Position numbers and translations under genes: made by a program
Shown here: positions 50,922 through 61,961 of the stretch, one piece after another
Position numbering within the stretch: the first letter of the stretch is position 1
Layout: the number at the start of each line of letters is the position of its first letter
The notes under the pieces: generated by a model
What the model saw: the letters and a program-made list of their open reading frames with translations, nothing else
Told to the model about the DNA's origin: nothing
The model's database searches: none
Assembly (NCBI GenBank): GCA_037447655.1
Contig: JBBHKE010001283.1
Coordinates: 195,725 to 259,724 of the forward strand
Reading direction: 5' to 3'
DNA from: Zygnema cylindricum
Lineage: Eukaryota; Streptophyta; Zygnematophyceae; Zygnematales; Zygnemataceae
Length of the DNA stretch: 64,000 nucleotides

Positions 50922-52231
50922 TGTTGATATTTGGGTATTTTCTAGGTCTTTATTAGATAGAAAAGAGTAGAGGCAGTCTGCCCCTGACTCCCTTCTCCAA
51001 GCCCCCACACTTGTCGTAGTCACTGAAGGCTGGAAAGGGAGCTAGAGCCATGGCTGCCTAGGCTCTCCAGAGAGACAGGAATAGATAATAAAGGTATGTT
51101 TACCAAAAAGGCAGTTGACGGACCCAGGAATTGATCCTGGTACCTACCGTCGGTGAATCGTCCCATAGGAGTTAGCTTTGTCCATTTAGTCTAGGACCAG
51201 TGCTAGAACATATAGGGTTTGATAGATATTTATGTAGTTACAGGTAGGGAATTCCATTTAACTGGGTTACGGTCTATAGAACATAGAATCACTTGTACTA
51301 TTAGTACCGGACGAAACAAATAGTACGGACATTTGTTTCGACGGTTCGTATTTAATCTCTATATGAATCGGACGGCCGTGGTTAGCGCCGGTCTCGAGGA
51401 AAGGACAATTTGGCGGTTTGCGGACTCCGCCACTCCGGATGACACGTGGCAACAACGTACTGGATTACGGAATTTACGGAACGGCAGAAAACAAATCCGG
51501 AAGTGACAAATGTCGCACTATGGCGACATCGTACAATGTACGTACAAAAAGTACTCCGGCACTAGTACTTTCTTGTACGGTACCGTTTTCTGACGCGGCA
51601 TGACCTGGCGCCACGTGGAGAGATAAGATTTGGAGGCAGGAATTCCGGAGAATACAAGAGCGAATCCAGATAGGACAATTGTTGACTTTTGAGCCATGTC
51701 GTACGATGTCCGTACAAAAGGTACACCGGCATCTGTACCTTTATGTACTATACAGTAATGTGATTGGTCCGTACCTCAGTACTAGAGGGTTTAGAGAGGG
51801 GTTTAGAACTTAGAATATTTTTGGTAGGTAGCTGCCTCTCCCAGAGAGCACCTTGTATAAATGTCAAACTTTGGCCAGCCATAACTATCAATTCAGTTGA
51901 CCAAATTCAGTGATTCTTGTTGCTGCGGACTCAGGGGAGTCCACGCTACACAGGGGTGTAGTCGGTCAGAGTTTTTGCCTGCCTGGGTGGCTGCATTTCT
52001 AAGGGAAAGTCAAAGTGGGGAATGTTATCCTATACTCATATTCTAACTTTGCATTCTGTAGTGAAACTGAGCACACAGAGAGTCTTACTTCACAGGGGTG
52101 AAGCTGTAATGGGGTTCTGATTGTCAAGGGGTCAATCATTTGGGTTTATATTAACTTGGAGTCGGCACTATCTAGATTAGCTTCCTTTGGACCTACGAAT
52201 TCTGTGTGGCAATGGAGCCCATAGAATTTCA
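50922..52231 (+). repeat. 3' LTR of element B (1310 bp)
   Basis: It is preceded by the purine tract AAAATAAGGGGGA. It has the same plan as the 5' LTR: palindrome 51047-51058, antisense tRNA-like 51118-51200, TATA about 51855, and H1, H2 and H3 with loops AGGG instead of AAGG/AGAG. The Gag start ATG is intact at 52213. Confidence 0.93.
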
Positions 52232-53550
52232 TCTAGAACTGACTTTCTCATTTCTAAGTCATACACTCTACACTCCTCGACATCCTCAAGTACCTCTTCT
52301 CTCTTTACTTCCCTTATACCTCCAAAAGCACACTGTTGCCTTCGTGCAATTACTGTGTGCTTCTCTTTCTTCCCCATACTACTAATCTGGAGAAGCTCTA
52401 AAATATCTTCATCCTATTTCTCCTCTTCCCCTTCTTCCTCCTCATCCACATTCCAACTTCTAAGTTTTTCCAAACATGGGCATTCCTCCATATAATGACC
52501 CCGGTTCCCTACAAAAGAAGCAAACCTACTTTTTCAAAGCTCCCCTTTCTTTTCCTCTCCCTCTTTTTCCACCAAAGTTCCGATAAGGTTTACCTTTGTC
52601 TTTCTTTCTCTCATCACGCTTCCGCTCGTCACCACCGTTCCTCTCATCACACTTCCGCTCATCACCACCGTTCCTCTCATCACGCTTCCGCTCGTCACCC
52701 GCCGTTCCTCTCATCACGCTTCCGCCAATCACCACCAGCTGAAAATGCATTGACCCTGTCCCCTTCCCCTACGAATCTCCAATGTGCTTTCCCTCACAAG
52801 AATTATCCCCATGGTAAAGCTCTAAGTCTATGAGGAGCCATCCATTGCCTGCATACGACAAATTATGTTTTCGTACTCATCTGGGAGTTTCATAATTAGT
52901 GTATTAATCTTACTCTCCTCAGATTCTACATATCCCGCACTAGTAAGCTCAACATATAACGCAACAATATCATTGCAAAACTCTATCATGCTACCGCCTT
53001 TATAAACGTAGGCATCTATTTCCTGTTTTACTAATTGCTGCCTCTGAATAGTCTCACTCTTATAAATCTGAGTTAGTGCTTCCCATATCTCTGAAGACTT
53101 GGTTAGACTTAAAAGAGTGATAGCTATCGACTTAGACACATATCTAAGTATGAGATGTTTTGCTATAGTGTTTTTGTATTCCCATATTTTCCTGTCATTT
53201 TCTTCAGTTTTAATCCCTACATGTAGTACCATAGCTGAGAGCCTAGCTCCCCTCTCTATAGGTGTCCCTTTTTCCTTCTCCCCTATTTCCCCATCCACGG
53301 AAAGGTTTTTCCCTTCACCTTCCGTTGCATCTCAACTCCGGATGATATTCTGGACAGTCTCAGATGATTCTCCGTAGTAAGCTCCTCCAAAGCTAGGTGG
53401 CGGGCATCTCACTTGTCCCGCAACAATTCCCCATAAGTGCTTCTCGAAAAGCAATCCCTCTATTGTAAACGCCCAATACGTCAAGCCTGTTCCATCAAAC
53501 ATAGGCACCCTAGATGGTGGGCCCATAACCTGAAACTCTGAGACCTCCAT
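52232..53550 (-). pseudogene. gag of element A
   Basis: On the minus strand the start ATG is at 53550 inside the LTR (M-E-V-S-E-F-Q-V-M-G), reading through the primer site. Capsid-like Gag follows to 53332, continues in another frame at 53298-52828 (KIWEYKNTIAKHLILRYVSKSIAI, then a spacer), then a repeated basic segment (52526-52750), a decayed zinc knuckle (about 52490) and the gag tail (52377 to about 52232), where element B is inserted. At least two frameshifts are present. Confidence 0.8.
52605..52735 (-). repeat. 30-bp minisatellite coding G-D-E-R-K-R-D-E-R-N in gag A
   Basis: There are about four units of 30 bp on the minus strand (GGTGATGAGCGGAAGCGTGA and variants). They give an in-frame 10-residue charged repeat just before the zinc knuckle. 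Element B has one to two degenerate units at about 49850-49905, and element 2 a single unit, so copy number varies. Confidence 0.8.
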
Positions 53551-54741
53551 TGGCCCTCAGAGTATGCAGATCCAAAAGAAACTAATCTAGATAGTGCCGA
53601 CTCCAATTTGATATAAACCCAAATGACTGACCCCTTGACACTCAAAACCCCAATATAGATTCACCCCTGTGAAATAACACTTCTTGTGTGCTAAGTTCCA
53701 CCACAGAATGCAAAGTTAGAATATGAGATTTGGACACATTCACCCACTTTGACTTTCCCTTAGAAATACAGCCACCCTGGCAGACAAAAACTCTGACCGA
53801 CTACACCCCTGGGTAGCCTGGACTCCCTTGAGTCCGCATGGACTCCCTTGAGTCCGCAGCAAAAAGAATCACTGTAAATGGTGAAGTAAATTGATAGTTA
53901 TGGCTGCCTAAAGTTTGCCATTTATACAGAGTGCTCTCTGGGAGAGGCAGCTGCATACCCAAAATTTATCTAAGTCCTATTCCCTCTCTAAAACTCTATC
54001 TACTGAAGTACGGCACCAATCAAATTACTGTGTCGTACAGAAAAGTACAGGTGCCGGTGTACTTTATGTACGGCCATTGTACGACATGGCCAAAATGTCG
54101 ACACGTGTCATATCCGGATTTGTTCCCGTAATCTCCGGAGTTGCCGCAATCCAATGTAGTGTTACCACGTGTCACTCAATGTGGAGGTGATCGCAAACCG
54201 CCAAAATCGAACGCCGCGATCTCAGCATCCTTCGCGGCCGTCCGATCAATTTTGGATTTCAATCGTGGCCGTCATAAATACCTGCGCGGTATTCTTTCCG
54301 GCGTCAAACAAACTGCGCGGTATTTATTTCGTATACGTACCATACGTCGTACTTTACACAAGTTTCTATACAATATGCATATAGTTCTAGTTTAATGAAT
54401 TAGTGTAATTGTAACAGTTTAAATAAATATCATACCCGTCAATATGTAATACAATTTAGACTATCTGGATAAGACAACCGGCTACTGCGGTTGTGACACA
54501 TGGCAGGTACGAAGATCAAATCCTGGCTCTGTCAAAACTACTTTTAGAGAAAACCCCCTATAAAACAACTGTCTGTCTCCCTCTAGAAAGCACAGGCAGC
54601 CATGGCTAACTCCTCCTCCAGTCTTCAGTGACTGCGACAAGTGTGGGGACTTGAGGAGGAGTTAGAGGCAGGCTGTCAATATCTACTATTTTGCTTTTTA
54701 TTTTGCAATCTCTAGACCTAGAAAATACTTGAATTCCAACG
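53531..54741 (-). repeat. 5' LTR of element A
   Basis: On the minus strand it starts at 54741 (CGTTGGAATTC, first base changed or lost) and ends GAGTTTCA (53531) before the primer site (53518-53530). It carries the palindrome (54595-54606), a tRNA-like segment (54455-54537), a TATA box (about 53922) and the leader hairpins, with H1 tandemly duplicated (about 53812-53860). Confidence 0.9.
54455..54537 (+). other. tRNA-like segment, antisense to LTR A (5' LTR copy)
   Basis: It reads TTTAGACTATCTGGATAAGAC (acceptor/D-arm-like), then ACAACCG-GCTACTG-CGGTTGT, a perfect 7-bp stem with a 7-nt loop in the anticodon-arm position, then AGATCAAATCC in the B-box position and CTGGCTCTGTC. The better paired anticodon arm here and the better terminal stem in the other LTR suggest an ancestral segment that had both. 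Confidence 0.5.
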
Positions 54742-54946
54742 CAGCTCCAAGGTGGAATTTAACTAAAGCTATAGATTTATTAGAAAAGATTAGAGTAGAA
54801 AAATTTGGTGGAAGCACAACATAACTTAAAGAGGCTTTGGCCAATACTACCTAACCGATCTTGAAGGAGGGATCTTCTGAGAGGGAGTTTGAACGAAAAT
54901 TATTACGTTTTCAAAAATTAGAGGAGCTTTTGTCTATCACGGGTTA
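54742..54946 (+). pseudogene. probable C-terminal exon part of the Crypton gene
   Basis: Directly right of LTR A a frame reads RWNLTKAIDLLEKIRVEKFGG, then LKEALANT and LLRFQKLEELLSITG to a TAA at about 54946, with two internal stops. A helical, Leu-rich tail of this kind would suit the region after the GCR1_C-like domain, which is cut off at 45677. The link is an inference: no target duplication joins the two sides. Confidence 0.4.
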
Positions 54947-55263
54947 AAATATACATTATAGTTTTTTTAGGTAAAGACAAACAATTTGTTTTTAAATAAT
55001 CCATTCTGATTTTTATATTACTTTGGTGGTTTGTTTTATTTTTTGTTTTTAGTGGATAACCCTTGTGCAAATCCATTGCTTTTGATTGTTTCACATGATG
55101 CTTTGTTTTGTCTTCAAAAAAGCCCACTAAAAGCTATATAACTCCAACAGTCAACACTATTATTACTTTGTTTTGCCGTTGCATCGAGTAGTAGAAACCC
55201 ATTAGTAATAATAAATAACATTTCTTTTCAATATCTTAAACGTTAAAATTACGTTATGGTAAT
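54947..55263. other. no gene recognised
   Basis: AT-rich sequence between the Crypton tail and the next LTR. It may include the Crypton 3' end, but Cryptons lack terminal repeats, so the end cannot be placed. Confidence 0.4.
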
Positions 55264-56335
55264 TGTTGAAATGGATAATTTATATTTTTTCTCTCTCTCT
55301 ACTTTGTAAGTAGTCGCAGACTTTAGAAGTGCAAAAGATAGCAGGGGGGAGCCATGGCTGCCTCTCGGAGGACAGGCTAAGACGGAAAGAGAGAATAGGA
55401 AGAAAGACTCAGACATAGAGAGACAACAGAGAGAGAGAATAGGAAGATAGGCTCAGACATAGAGAGAGGACAAACAGAGAGAATATGAAGATAGGCTTAG
55501 ACATAGAGAGAGGACAAAGAGAGAGAATAGGAAGATAGGCTCAGACATAGAGAGAGGACAAAGAGAGAGAATATGAAAATTGGCTCACACATAGAGAGAA
55601 GACATAGAGAGAGGACATATAGAGATAATAGGAAGATAGGCTCAGACATGGAGAGAGGACAGAGAGAGAGAATAGGAAGATTGGCTCAGACATAGAGAGA
55701 GGACACAGAGAGATAATTGGAAGATAGGCTCAGACATAACGAGAGGACAAAGAGAGAGAATACGAAAATAGGCTCAGACATAGAGAGAGAATAAGGCTGT
55801 GATAAAAATAAGAAGATTTCGCTGGGATTTGATCTTTGGCCTTAGAGATTAATACTTACTTGGTCTAGCATTGGTATGTTACTAGTTAATGTATTGCAGT
55901 GAACAAGAGGTGGAATACTTTGTTCAAATCATATATATTGAAACAGAATTTATTTAGCCAAACTGCGAACATGGAGATGGCGAATTCTATCGTGCGTGGA
56001 ATGTTGGGCGCGCTGCATAAATCAACGGACGCCAATTGAGGAATTTTACGATCGGACGGTTTGCGTGAGCGTCGAGATCCTAGAATGGTTCTTTTGGAGG
56101 CCTTCTCCAAATGATCCACAAAATGAGACGTGGCAGCACCTCGTTAGACACCACAAGGAAACAAATCCATGGCGTCGATTTTATGAGGTACTGGAATTTC
56201 ATTGGCGCCGTACATAAATCGTATATTTTGTACAACGCCTAGTGGAGTTTTAGGCTTTCTACAAATTGTACCTTATAGTCTTTTGATTGGTCATTATCTT
56301 AGTTGATAGGGGTTGTGAGTAGGGCTTTCAGGATG
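55264..56335 (+). repeat. truncated LTR of the GCCATGGCTGCC superfamily
   Basis: It starts TGTTGAAATGG, with the palindrome at 55351-55362, a large GA-rich tandem repeat (55380-55800), an antisense B-box-like AGATCAAATCCCAG (minus strand, about 55822-55836) and a GATTGGTCATTATCTTAG block homologous to about 2505-2530. The TATA and leader end are missing. Confidence 0.65.
55380..55800 (+). repeat. minisatellite, unit about 44 bp, 9-10 copies
   Basis: The core is GGCTCAGACATAGAGAGAGG followed by ACAAAGAGAGAGAATAGGAAG, repeated with small variations. It lies inside the LTR, where other family members have only a short GA-rich stretch, so it is a local expansion. Confidence 0.9.
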
Positions 56336-58105
56336 TATAATTAGCACTACATACGTTGTTATCAGCGTTTTGTGATGACCATTTATTTTCGTCTTGTAGT
56401 TACTTTCAATTCCTTACGTAGTTCCTTAAATTAGACCTATAATATACGTAAATAAAAATAATGGTATGAGCACACATGTATCTCCCAATGGCAACTTTTA
56501 TTTTCTCAAACATCTAGTAAAACTTATGGTTTGTTTGGCTCGTTGATACTTTGTCAAGTTAACGCAACCCAAAAAACATGTCTTGTGCTTCTATTATTTT
56601 TTATAGTATATGTATGTATAAAGCTTTGTAATAACCACCAATATATGCTTTATACATCCATGTTTTACCTACTGGTTGTGAGTTTCAAACCCAAAGACAA
56701 CTTATTCAAATACGCTAACCAATCATTAACCAATCCGAATTTACTATATATAATTATACACAATTCGAATAACAATCAATGCACTTTTCAAATGTTGTTG
56801 ATTTCTCTCGGCAAAATGGATCCAATTTATGGTTATTTACGCTTCAACATGCTTAATTGGGTTACAAAAATTAGCAAATTAGGGACATACACATACGTTA
56901 CTAATTTGTAACATCTTTATTTAAAAACCCTTTAAATAATTAACGATTCACATTACAAACGCCATTGTCGCCTTTCAATATAACGCATACCCGTTATAAT
57001 CATTTATTATGAAAAAAAAATTATAGAGTCGTTGAAACAATAAACTACTAAATCTCCATACACTATTAGATGTCATATAAGCTACTGTGTCTATTGTTGC
57101 ATTAGTGGATGATTATATAATAACTATAACATATTTTATAAATAGCCATTGCATAACCATCCAAATGTGAGCAAAAAAAAGGCAACCGACCTTCAACATT
57201 ACGTATGACTTGCTTTATTACATTACGTATTACATGCTTTATTACTTGTGTATACTGTTGTTTAACCAACCATATGCGACGTGGGTTAAGCACACCATAT
57301 ATTACTACGGCACCTTTTATTGTTATTTCATATGAGTACACAAGCTAGTATAATCATACCCTGAATTACAGAATTATACCCTGAATTGTTGAATTATGAC
57401 GCATCATGTGATGCCGATAACTGTAAACATAAAGCACACACAGTTGAATTTTACGACCGTAAATGTGTCCGTGTGCACTTTTAGATAAACCGAATCTATT
57501 ACATAGTTCCAGTATTGTAACATATTGTTGCACCGATTTGTATGAATATAAATTAATAAATGTTATTTTACAAAAGGTTTTTATGGTAGCATATTGGTGT
57601 GATGTGCAACTCTTAACTTCAAAATGAGTGCACCCTCATATATGTTAAGTACACATTACAACTTCATTTCAAGTTACAATACCTCGTTATTTTTGCACCA
57701 TATTATTGCATTAATTACGAAGTTGTGCAGTATAATAAGCACAAGGGATGTACAATTTGCAACCCAAACTTCACCGCTAACGCTATACAAAACGTACATA
57801 CAAGGTTTTGCATAGAACAACAAAGATATGTGTAACGATTTCCTTGTTTAGCTTACTATAAAACATTGTTAATGCAATAATACAACCAAAACGCACATAA
57901 CCAATTTACTCCAAAGAAAATGACTAAATGAATTACACTGTGTTAATTTTTGTTCTTGTCATAATATAAGACTTGTTGAACAAAGGAAGAATGCCCTTCG
58001 TTAATAGCGTAAATGGTTTATGATAGTAAACGTGAAATACAATACGTAACACCAATTAAGCAAAAGGGACGTGACAGATTATGTCTACTCCTTTGATAGG
58101 GTTGC
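56336..58105. other. no gene recognised
   Basis: This is AT-rich sequence. The longest frame (56531-56911, 126 codons) has no recognisable motif, biased composition and no splice or start context that convinces me. No repeats matching other parts of the window were noticed. Confidence 0.5.
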
Positions 58106-58108
58106 TAA

Positions 58109-58295
58109 CACTACACCGTGAATCACTATTAGCGTTCATAACGCTATTTCAGCGCCCCCAAATTTTGACAAAAAATCTCAAATATAATTAATAATTCTAT
58201 TCTGGATAACCCCAAATCCCAAATTATCGTTAACAACGCTAATTCTTTTTTAACCCTAATTATTTCATAACGCTAATAGCGATACACGGTGTAGT
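58109..58295. mobile_element. Tourist-like MITE (187 bp)
   Basis: The terminal inverted repeats are ACTACACCGTGAATCACTAT (left) and, as reverse complement, ACTACACCGTGTATCGCTAT (right). TAA flanks both ends (58106-58108 and 58296-58298), the 3-bp target type of PIF/Harbinger. It shares interior sequence with the MITE at 37376. Confidence 0.75.
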
Positions 58296-58976
58296 TAAAC
58301 ATTTCGGGCCGAATCGTACCGAAACTAAAAACTACAGTATAGGGCAGAGTGCACGTATAATAATTAAAGTACGATTAAAACGTTTATGTTATATACATCG
58401 ACACTTGTCGATAAACTACAAAAAAAAGTATTCATTCGGGCAGCATCATCATACTTAAGTACAAACCCTTGGTAAAACAAAATCCTTACATCCTATCATA
58501 TTTTAAGTCCGTACAATTTTTTTTTTTACGGAATACAAGATGCCTGTAGGTATCTTGTCACTGGTGAACTTTCGGCGCATTTCGCACAGTGAATAGCCGA
58601 TTCACATGACTCACCACACCGGGGAAACATGTAAGATACCTAGTCTGTACCGAACGAAACAAAACACAACTGACGCGAACCGAACAAAACATTTGACGGC
58701 ACGATTTCGGCTGATGCTGATTCGCCCAACATCCTAACATTTCGTTGTCAATGTAAGAATGTGATTTGTAGATAGTGTGGCCCGATTTCGTCGTGCGTGA
58801 CGACACGCATTTTATTTATTCAATTTCAATTGATATTTTTACGCCGGTTCGTTTTATTATAGTTTACAAAGTTTTCTTTCGTTTCGTGCGTTTTAATATT
58901 TATGTACATGACTTTATAGTACTTCAGTTTAGAGAGGTTTCGTTTCACTTTGCGTCTAAGTTCAATGTAACGCTTA

Positions 58977-59706
58977 GGGTCAAGTTCCATCAATAAAAAA
59001 ATGTGATAGTTTACAAAAATTCGTACCTATCCGTACCAATTCGTACCGCTTATTTTGTTTTTATACGCGAAACAACATTACAGAGAATCTTGCCAATACT
59101 CTCCGAAGGTGTTGGAGGTAACACTAACCATCGGATGTTCATCCGCGTGGCGTTCGCTTCATTTTTCTCTGTAGCTGCCAACGTACTTGTAAGAGGTGGG
59201 TTGGCAGATACAAAAAAAAATTTAATCGTGACACGCTGGACGAATAAGCTACGTGTCACAAAAGAAAACCAACGCAAATAGACGAAATTTGTACATGGTA
59301 TGTACTTTTCAAAATGCAACCGAAAATTAAAAAAGTAATCTCGAAACAGTCCTTCGTCGCGCAATTTCTTTCATCACACTATTTCCAGCAAAGGATTTTC
59401 GTCATGTTCGAAAACAAGATCCCTAAAAAATGAGCTGACGTAAAAGACTGGCGTTTGCAGAAAGTACAAAAGTTTTGTCGTATTATGACTTGGTACGCAG
59501 GTACATGGTGCGCAAGTGAAGATTTGAAGTGAAATTTGTCGGTGTGAAGATTTTTAAAAGATTTAAGATATCCGGTCAAAACCCATGTGGTGCCACTCAA
59601 TGTATAACACGTGGATTACAGACTCTTCGTGATGGAACATCGACTCGATTAACCCGGCCGTAGAGTTTGCCGTACGATTACAGAAACGACTGATGGAACT
59701 TGACCC
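58977..59706. mobile_element. PIF/Harbinger-type MITE (730 bp)
   Basis: The ends are GGGTCAAGTTCCATCA and its exact reverse complement TGATGGAACTTGACCC. The target duplication TTA lies at 58974-58976 and 59707-59709. It has no transposase coding. It is a relative of the element at 60217. Confidence 0.85.
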
Positions 59707-59732
59707 TTAGACGATTAAATTTCAATTTTGCG

Positions 59733-60072
59733 GCTAAGTGCTCTCACCGTGGGGCTCACGTAACGACAAAAAGTGATTGTCTGCAACACTTTTATTTACA
59801 TGTGGCTGCCGCAGTTTTGTTACCGTAAATGTTCGCCGGCCGTGTGAATTGCTAATTTTATCATGACGGTTGACGTTCGCAAGCGCGGCAAAATTTTAAG
59901 TGGTTGACACAATATTTTGAAAGTCAAAGTTTTCCAACCGATTGACCATCAAATTTGTACTCAACGGTGCTTTATTTCTACCAATGTGTACTTCAAACGT
60001 ACATTTTTTGACAAAATGACGTAAGTGACGGTGCGCAAACCAAAACAGTCACTGTCATGATCAATTCCCATA
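59733..60072 (-). repeat. dispersed repeat, inverted copy of 36957-37295
   Basis: It lies between the two 0.73-kb MITEs. It is about 340 bp, similar to the other copy along its full length, in opposite orientation. The class is unknown; no ends are recognised. The remaining spacer to 60213 shows nothing. Confidence 0.7.
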
Positions 60073-60216
60073 AACAATTGGTTAGAGCTCATTTAACGGG
60101 AAACTTACAAACTGCGGTACATGTAAAATTCAATTTTTTTACATTTACGGAATAATACGGATACAAATTCATTAACGATTTTATCTATTTTTTCAAATCG
60201 TTCAATGCGTTACTTA

Positions 60217-60942
60217 GGGTGGCGTTCCATCAGGATTTCCTGTAATTGTACGGCGAACATTACAGGATAATACATTTTGAACGATGTACTTTCGCGTAGA
60301 GTCTGTAATCCACGTGCTCGAGAATGAGTGGTACCACGTAAGATAAGATCGTATTTTGAAAATCGTCAAATATTTTTTACACCACCAACTTCAACTCGAA
60401 ATCATCATTTGCATACCATGTACGTACGGACCAGGGTATCGTACCACACAAATTTTGTACTCTTTGCAAACGCTTGTCAGATGCCAGCTCATTTTTTAGG
60501 GTTTTTGCTTTTTTGCGTGACGAATGAGCGCTTCCACAAATAGTTTGACGAATGGATGGTAACAAAAATAGCGCGACGAAAGTTCGTTACGAAATTACTT
60601 TTGTGATTTCGGTTGGATTTTTGAATGTATATATAATGTGCGAAATTTTTCGATTTCCGTTTGTTGCCTTCTTGACACGTATATTCATTGTCCAACGTGT
60701 CGTTGCTCAAATTTTTCTGCAAATGGTGATGTATTACATCACCATTTACAGAAACTTTGGAAGCGAATGCTTCGCGAAAAAGCATCCAACGGTCATTGTT
60801 ACCTCGTAGACCTTTGGAGAATATTAGCAAGATTCTTTGTAATGTTGTTCGCGTATAAAAACAAAATAAGAGGTACGAGAGAGTACCGAGAGGTCCAGAT
60901 TTCTGTAAACAACCTCACTTTTCGTCTGATGGAACGCCACCC
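60217..60942. mobile_element. PIF/Harbinger-type MITE (726 bp)
   Basis: The ends are GGGTGGCGTTCCATCA and exact reverse complement TGATGGAACGCCACCC. TTA flanks both sides (60214-60216 and 60943-60945). An internal 13-bp perfect inverted repeat, AAATGGTGATGTA, lies at 60721-60747. It is the same size class and shares interior motifs with 58977-59706. Confidence 0.88.
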
Positions 60943-61057
60943 TTATGTATAATTCTCGTGTTTGAATCGTGCTTAAAATGCGGTTAGAACAACTATGGTT
61001 ATCAGCATATGACTACCGATACCCAACACTGAAAATTGTACTTAATGTACCAATTAT

Positions 61058-61953
61058 TAGTGTTGTGTATCGGTAAGGATTTGCCGATAACCGATATGGG
61101 CCTTTTTTCGGGTATCCGATAATCGATATATTGGTACGATATATCGACATCGGTCTTATCGCCGATAAGTAGCCGATAATATCGGGTACTTATCGGCGAT
61201 AATGCCGATAACGATAACTATCGGCGATAACTGTACGGACCGTACATATAAATGTACGGTCTGTACACTCAACTGTACGTCATATTCCCCGGACGTGTAC
61301 AAGCATAGAAAGTAGTGAAGCCGCCATGAAATCTGTACGATTTTGATACGGATCAAGTAAAAACGATGTACCTTTCACATCCGACGCCATGGCTTTGTCC
61401 CTTAATTCCTTGAGATCCACTAGGGACCTGCCACGTGTCAATTTATCGGCTTTTTTGGCAAAATGCTGCCAAAAGAGCCATTCCGGGATGCCGGCGCTCA
61501 CGCTGGCCCGTCCGTTCGTGTTTTCTCATTCCAAGTCGTCCGTTCGATTCCGGCGGCGCGCAGAATGTTATTTTGCGTCCGTTGTACTTTTGTGTCCGCC
61601 GTCCTTTTCCAGTTCCATGTTCACCAGTTTTTTAGTAAATTTACGTACGTCGCCGTAAAATTTTTGTTCAGTTAACCAGCCAACGTTAATGCGCCGCGTT
61701 TACCGTAATAAATTGCAGTTAAACTGTAACGGAACAGATTTCAATACGTGGCATGCCACGCTATATAAAATAAATAAAATAATACAGTATGTTATAAAGT
61801 ACTATTGTACGCATACTATATATTTTTTAAGTTATCGCCGATATGGAATTTGTTGGTCCCAGACCGATATATCGGAATCTCTGACCGTTCGATAACCGAT
61901 AACTATCGGTATCGGTGTTATCGCGATAAGTTTTTTACCGATACACAACACTA
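61058..61953. mobile_element. hAT-like non-autonomous transposon (896 bp)
   Basis: It has perfect 18-bp terminal inverted repeats TAGTGTTGTGTATCGGTA and a perfect 8-bp target duplication CCAATTAT (61050-61057 and 61954-61961), the size typical of hAT elements. Both subterminal zones are packed with CCGATA/TATCGGCGATA motifs in both orientations, probable transposase binding sites. The interior frames are unremarkable; no hAT dimerisation or BED domain is seen. Confidence 0.9.
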
Positions 61954-61961
61954 CCAATTAT

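Larger units (their letters stand above)
47721..52231 (+). mobile_element. non-autonomous copia element B, inserted in element A
   Basis: It has LTRs of 1309 bp (47721-49029) and 1310 bp (50922-52231) around a 1.9-kb internal region. It is flanked by CCTAG (47716-47720) and TCTAG (52232-52236), a 5-bp target duplication with one change, and element A sequence continues across. The LTRs differ at many more positions than those of element 2, so this insertion is older. Its internal region keeps gag and a reduced pol remnant. Confidence 0.93.
45678..54741 (-). mobile_element. non-autonomous copia element A, inserted in the Crypton gene
   Basis: This is a minus-strand element. Its 5' LTR is on the right (53531-54741), its 3' LTR on the left (45678-46960), and the internal region is 46961-47720 plus 52232-53530, interrupted by element B. 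The internal length without B is about 2 kb, too short for gag-pol. It contains gag, then a short remnant related to the RT end and RNase H. No matching 5-bp duplication is seen at its outer ends (AATGG against GCAGC), so the insertion is inferred from probable Crypton sequence on both sides. Confidence 0.8.

Noticed and set aside
55380-55800. CRISPR-like array
   Set aside because: The units are contiguous GA-rich minisatellite repeats without unique spacers, inside a eukaryotic LTR.
56531-56911. 126-codon frame in the 56-58 kb spacer
   Set aside because: No recognisable motif, AT-driven composition and no homologous copy in the window. The length is not surprising for AT-rich sequence on one strand.
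61389-61675. Overlapping Arg/Ser-rich frames inside the hAT-like element
   Set aside because: Three phases are open over the same GC-rich stretch and none shows BED or hAT dimerisation motifs.
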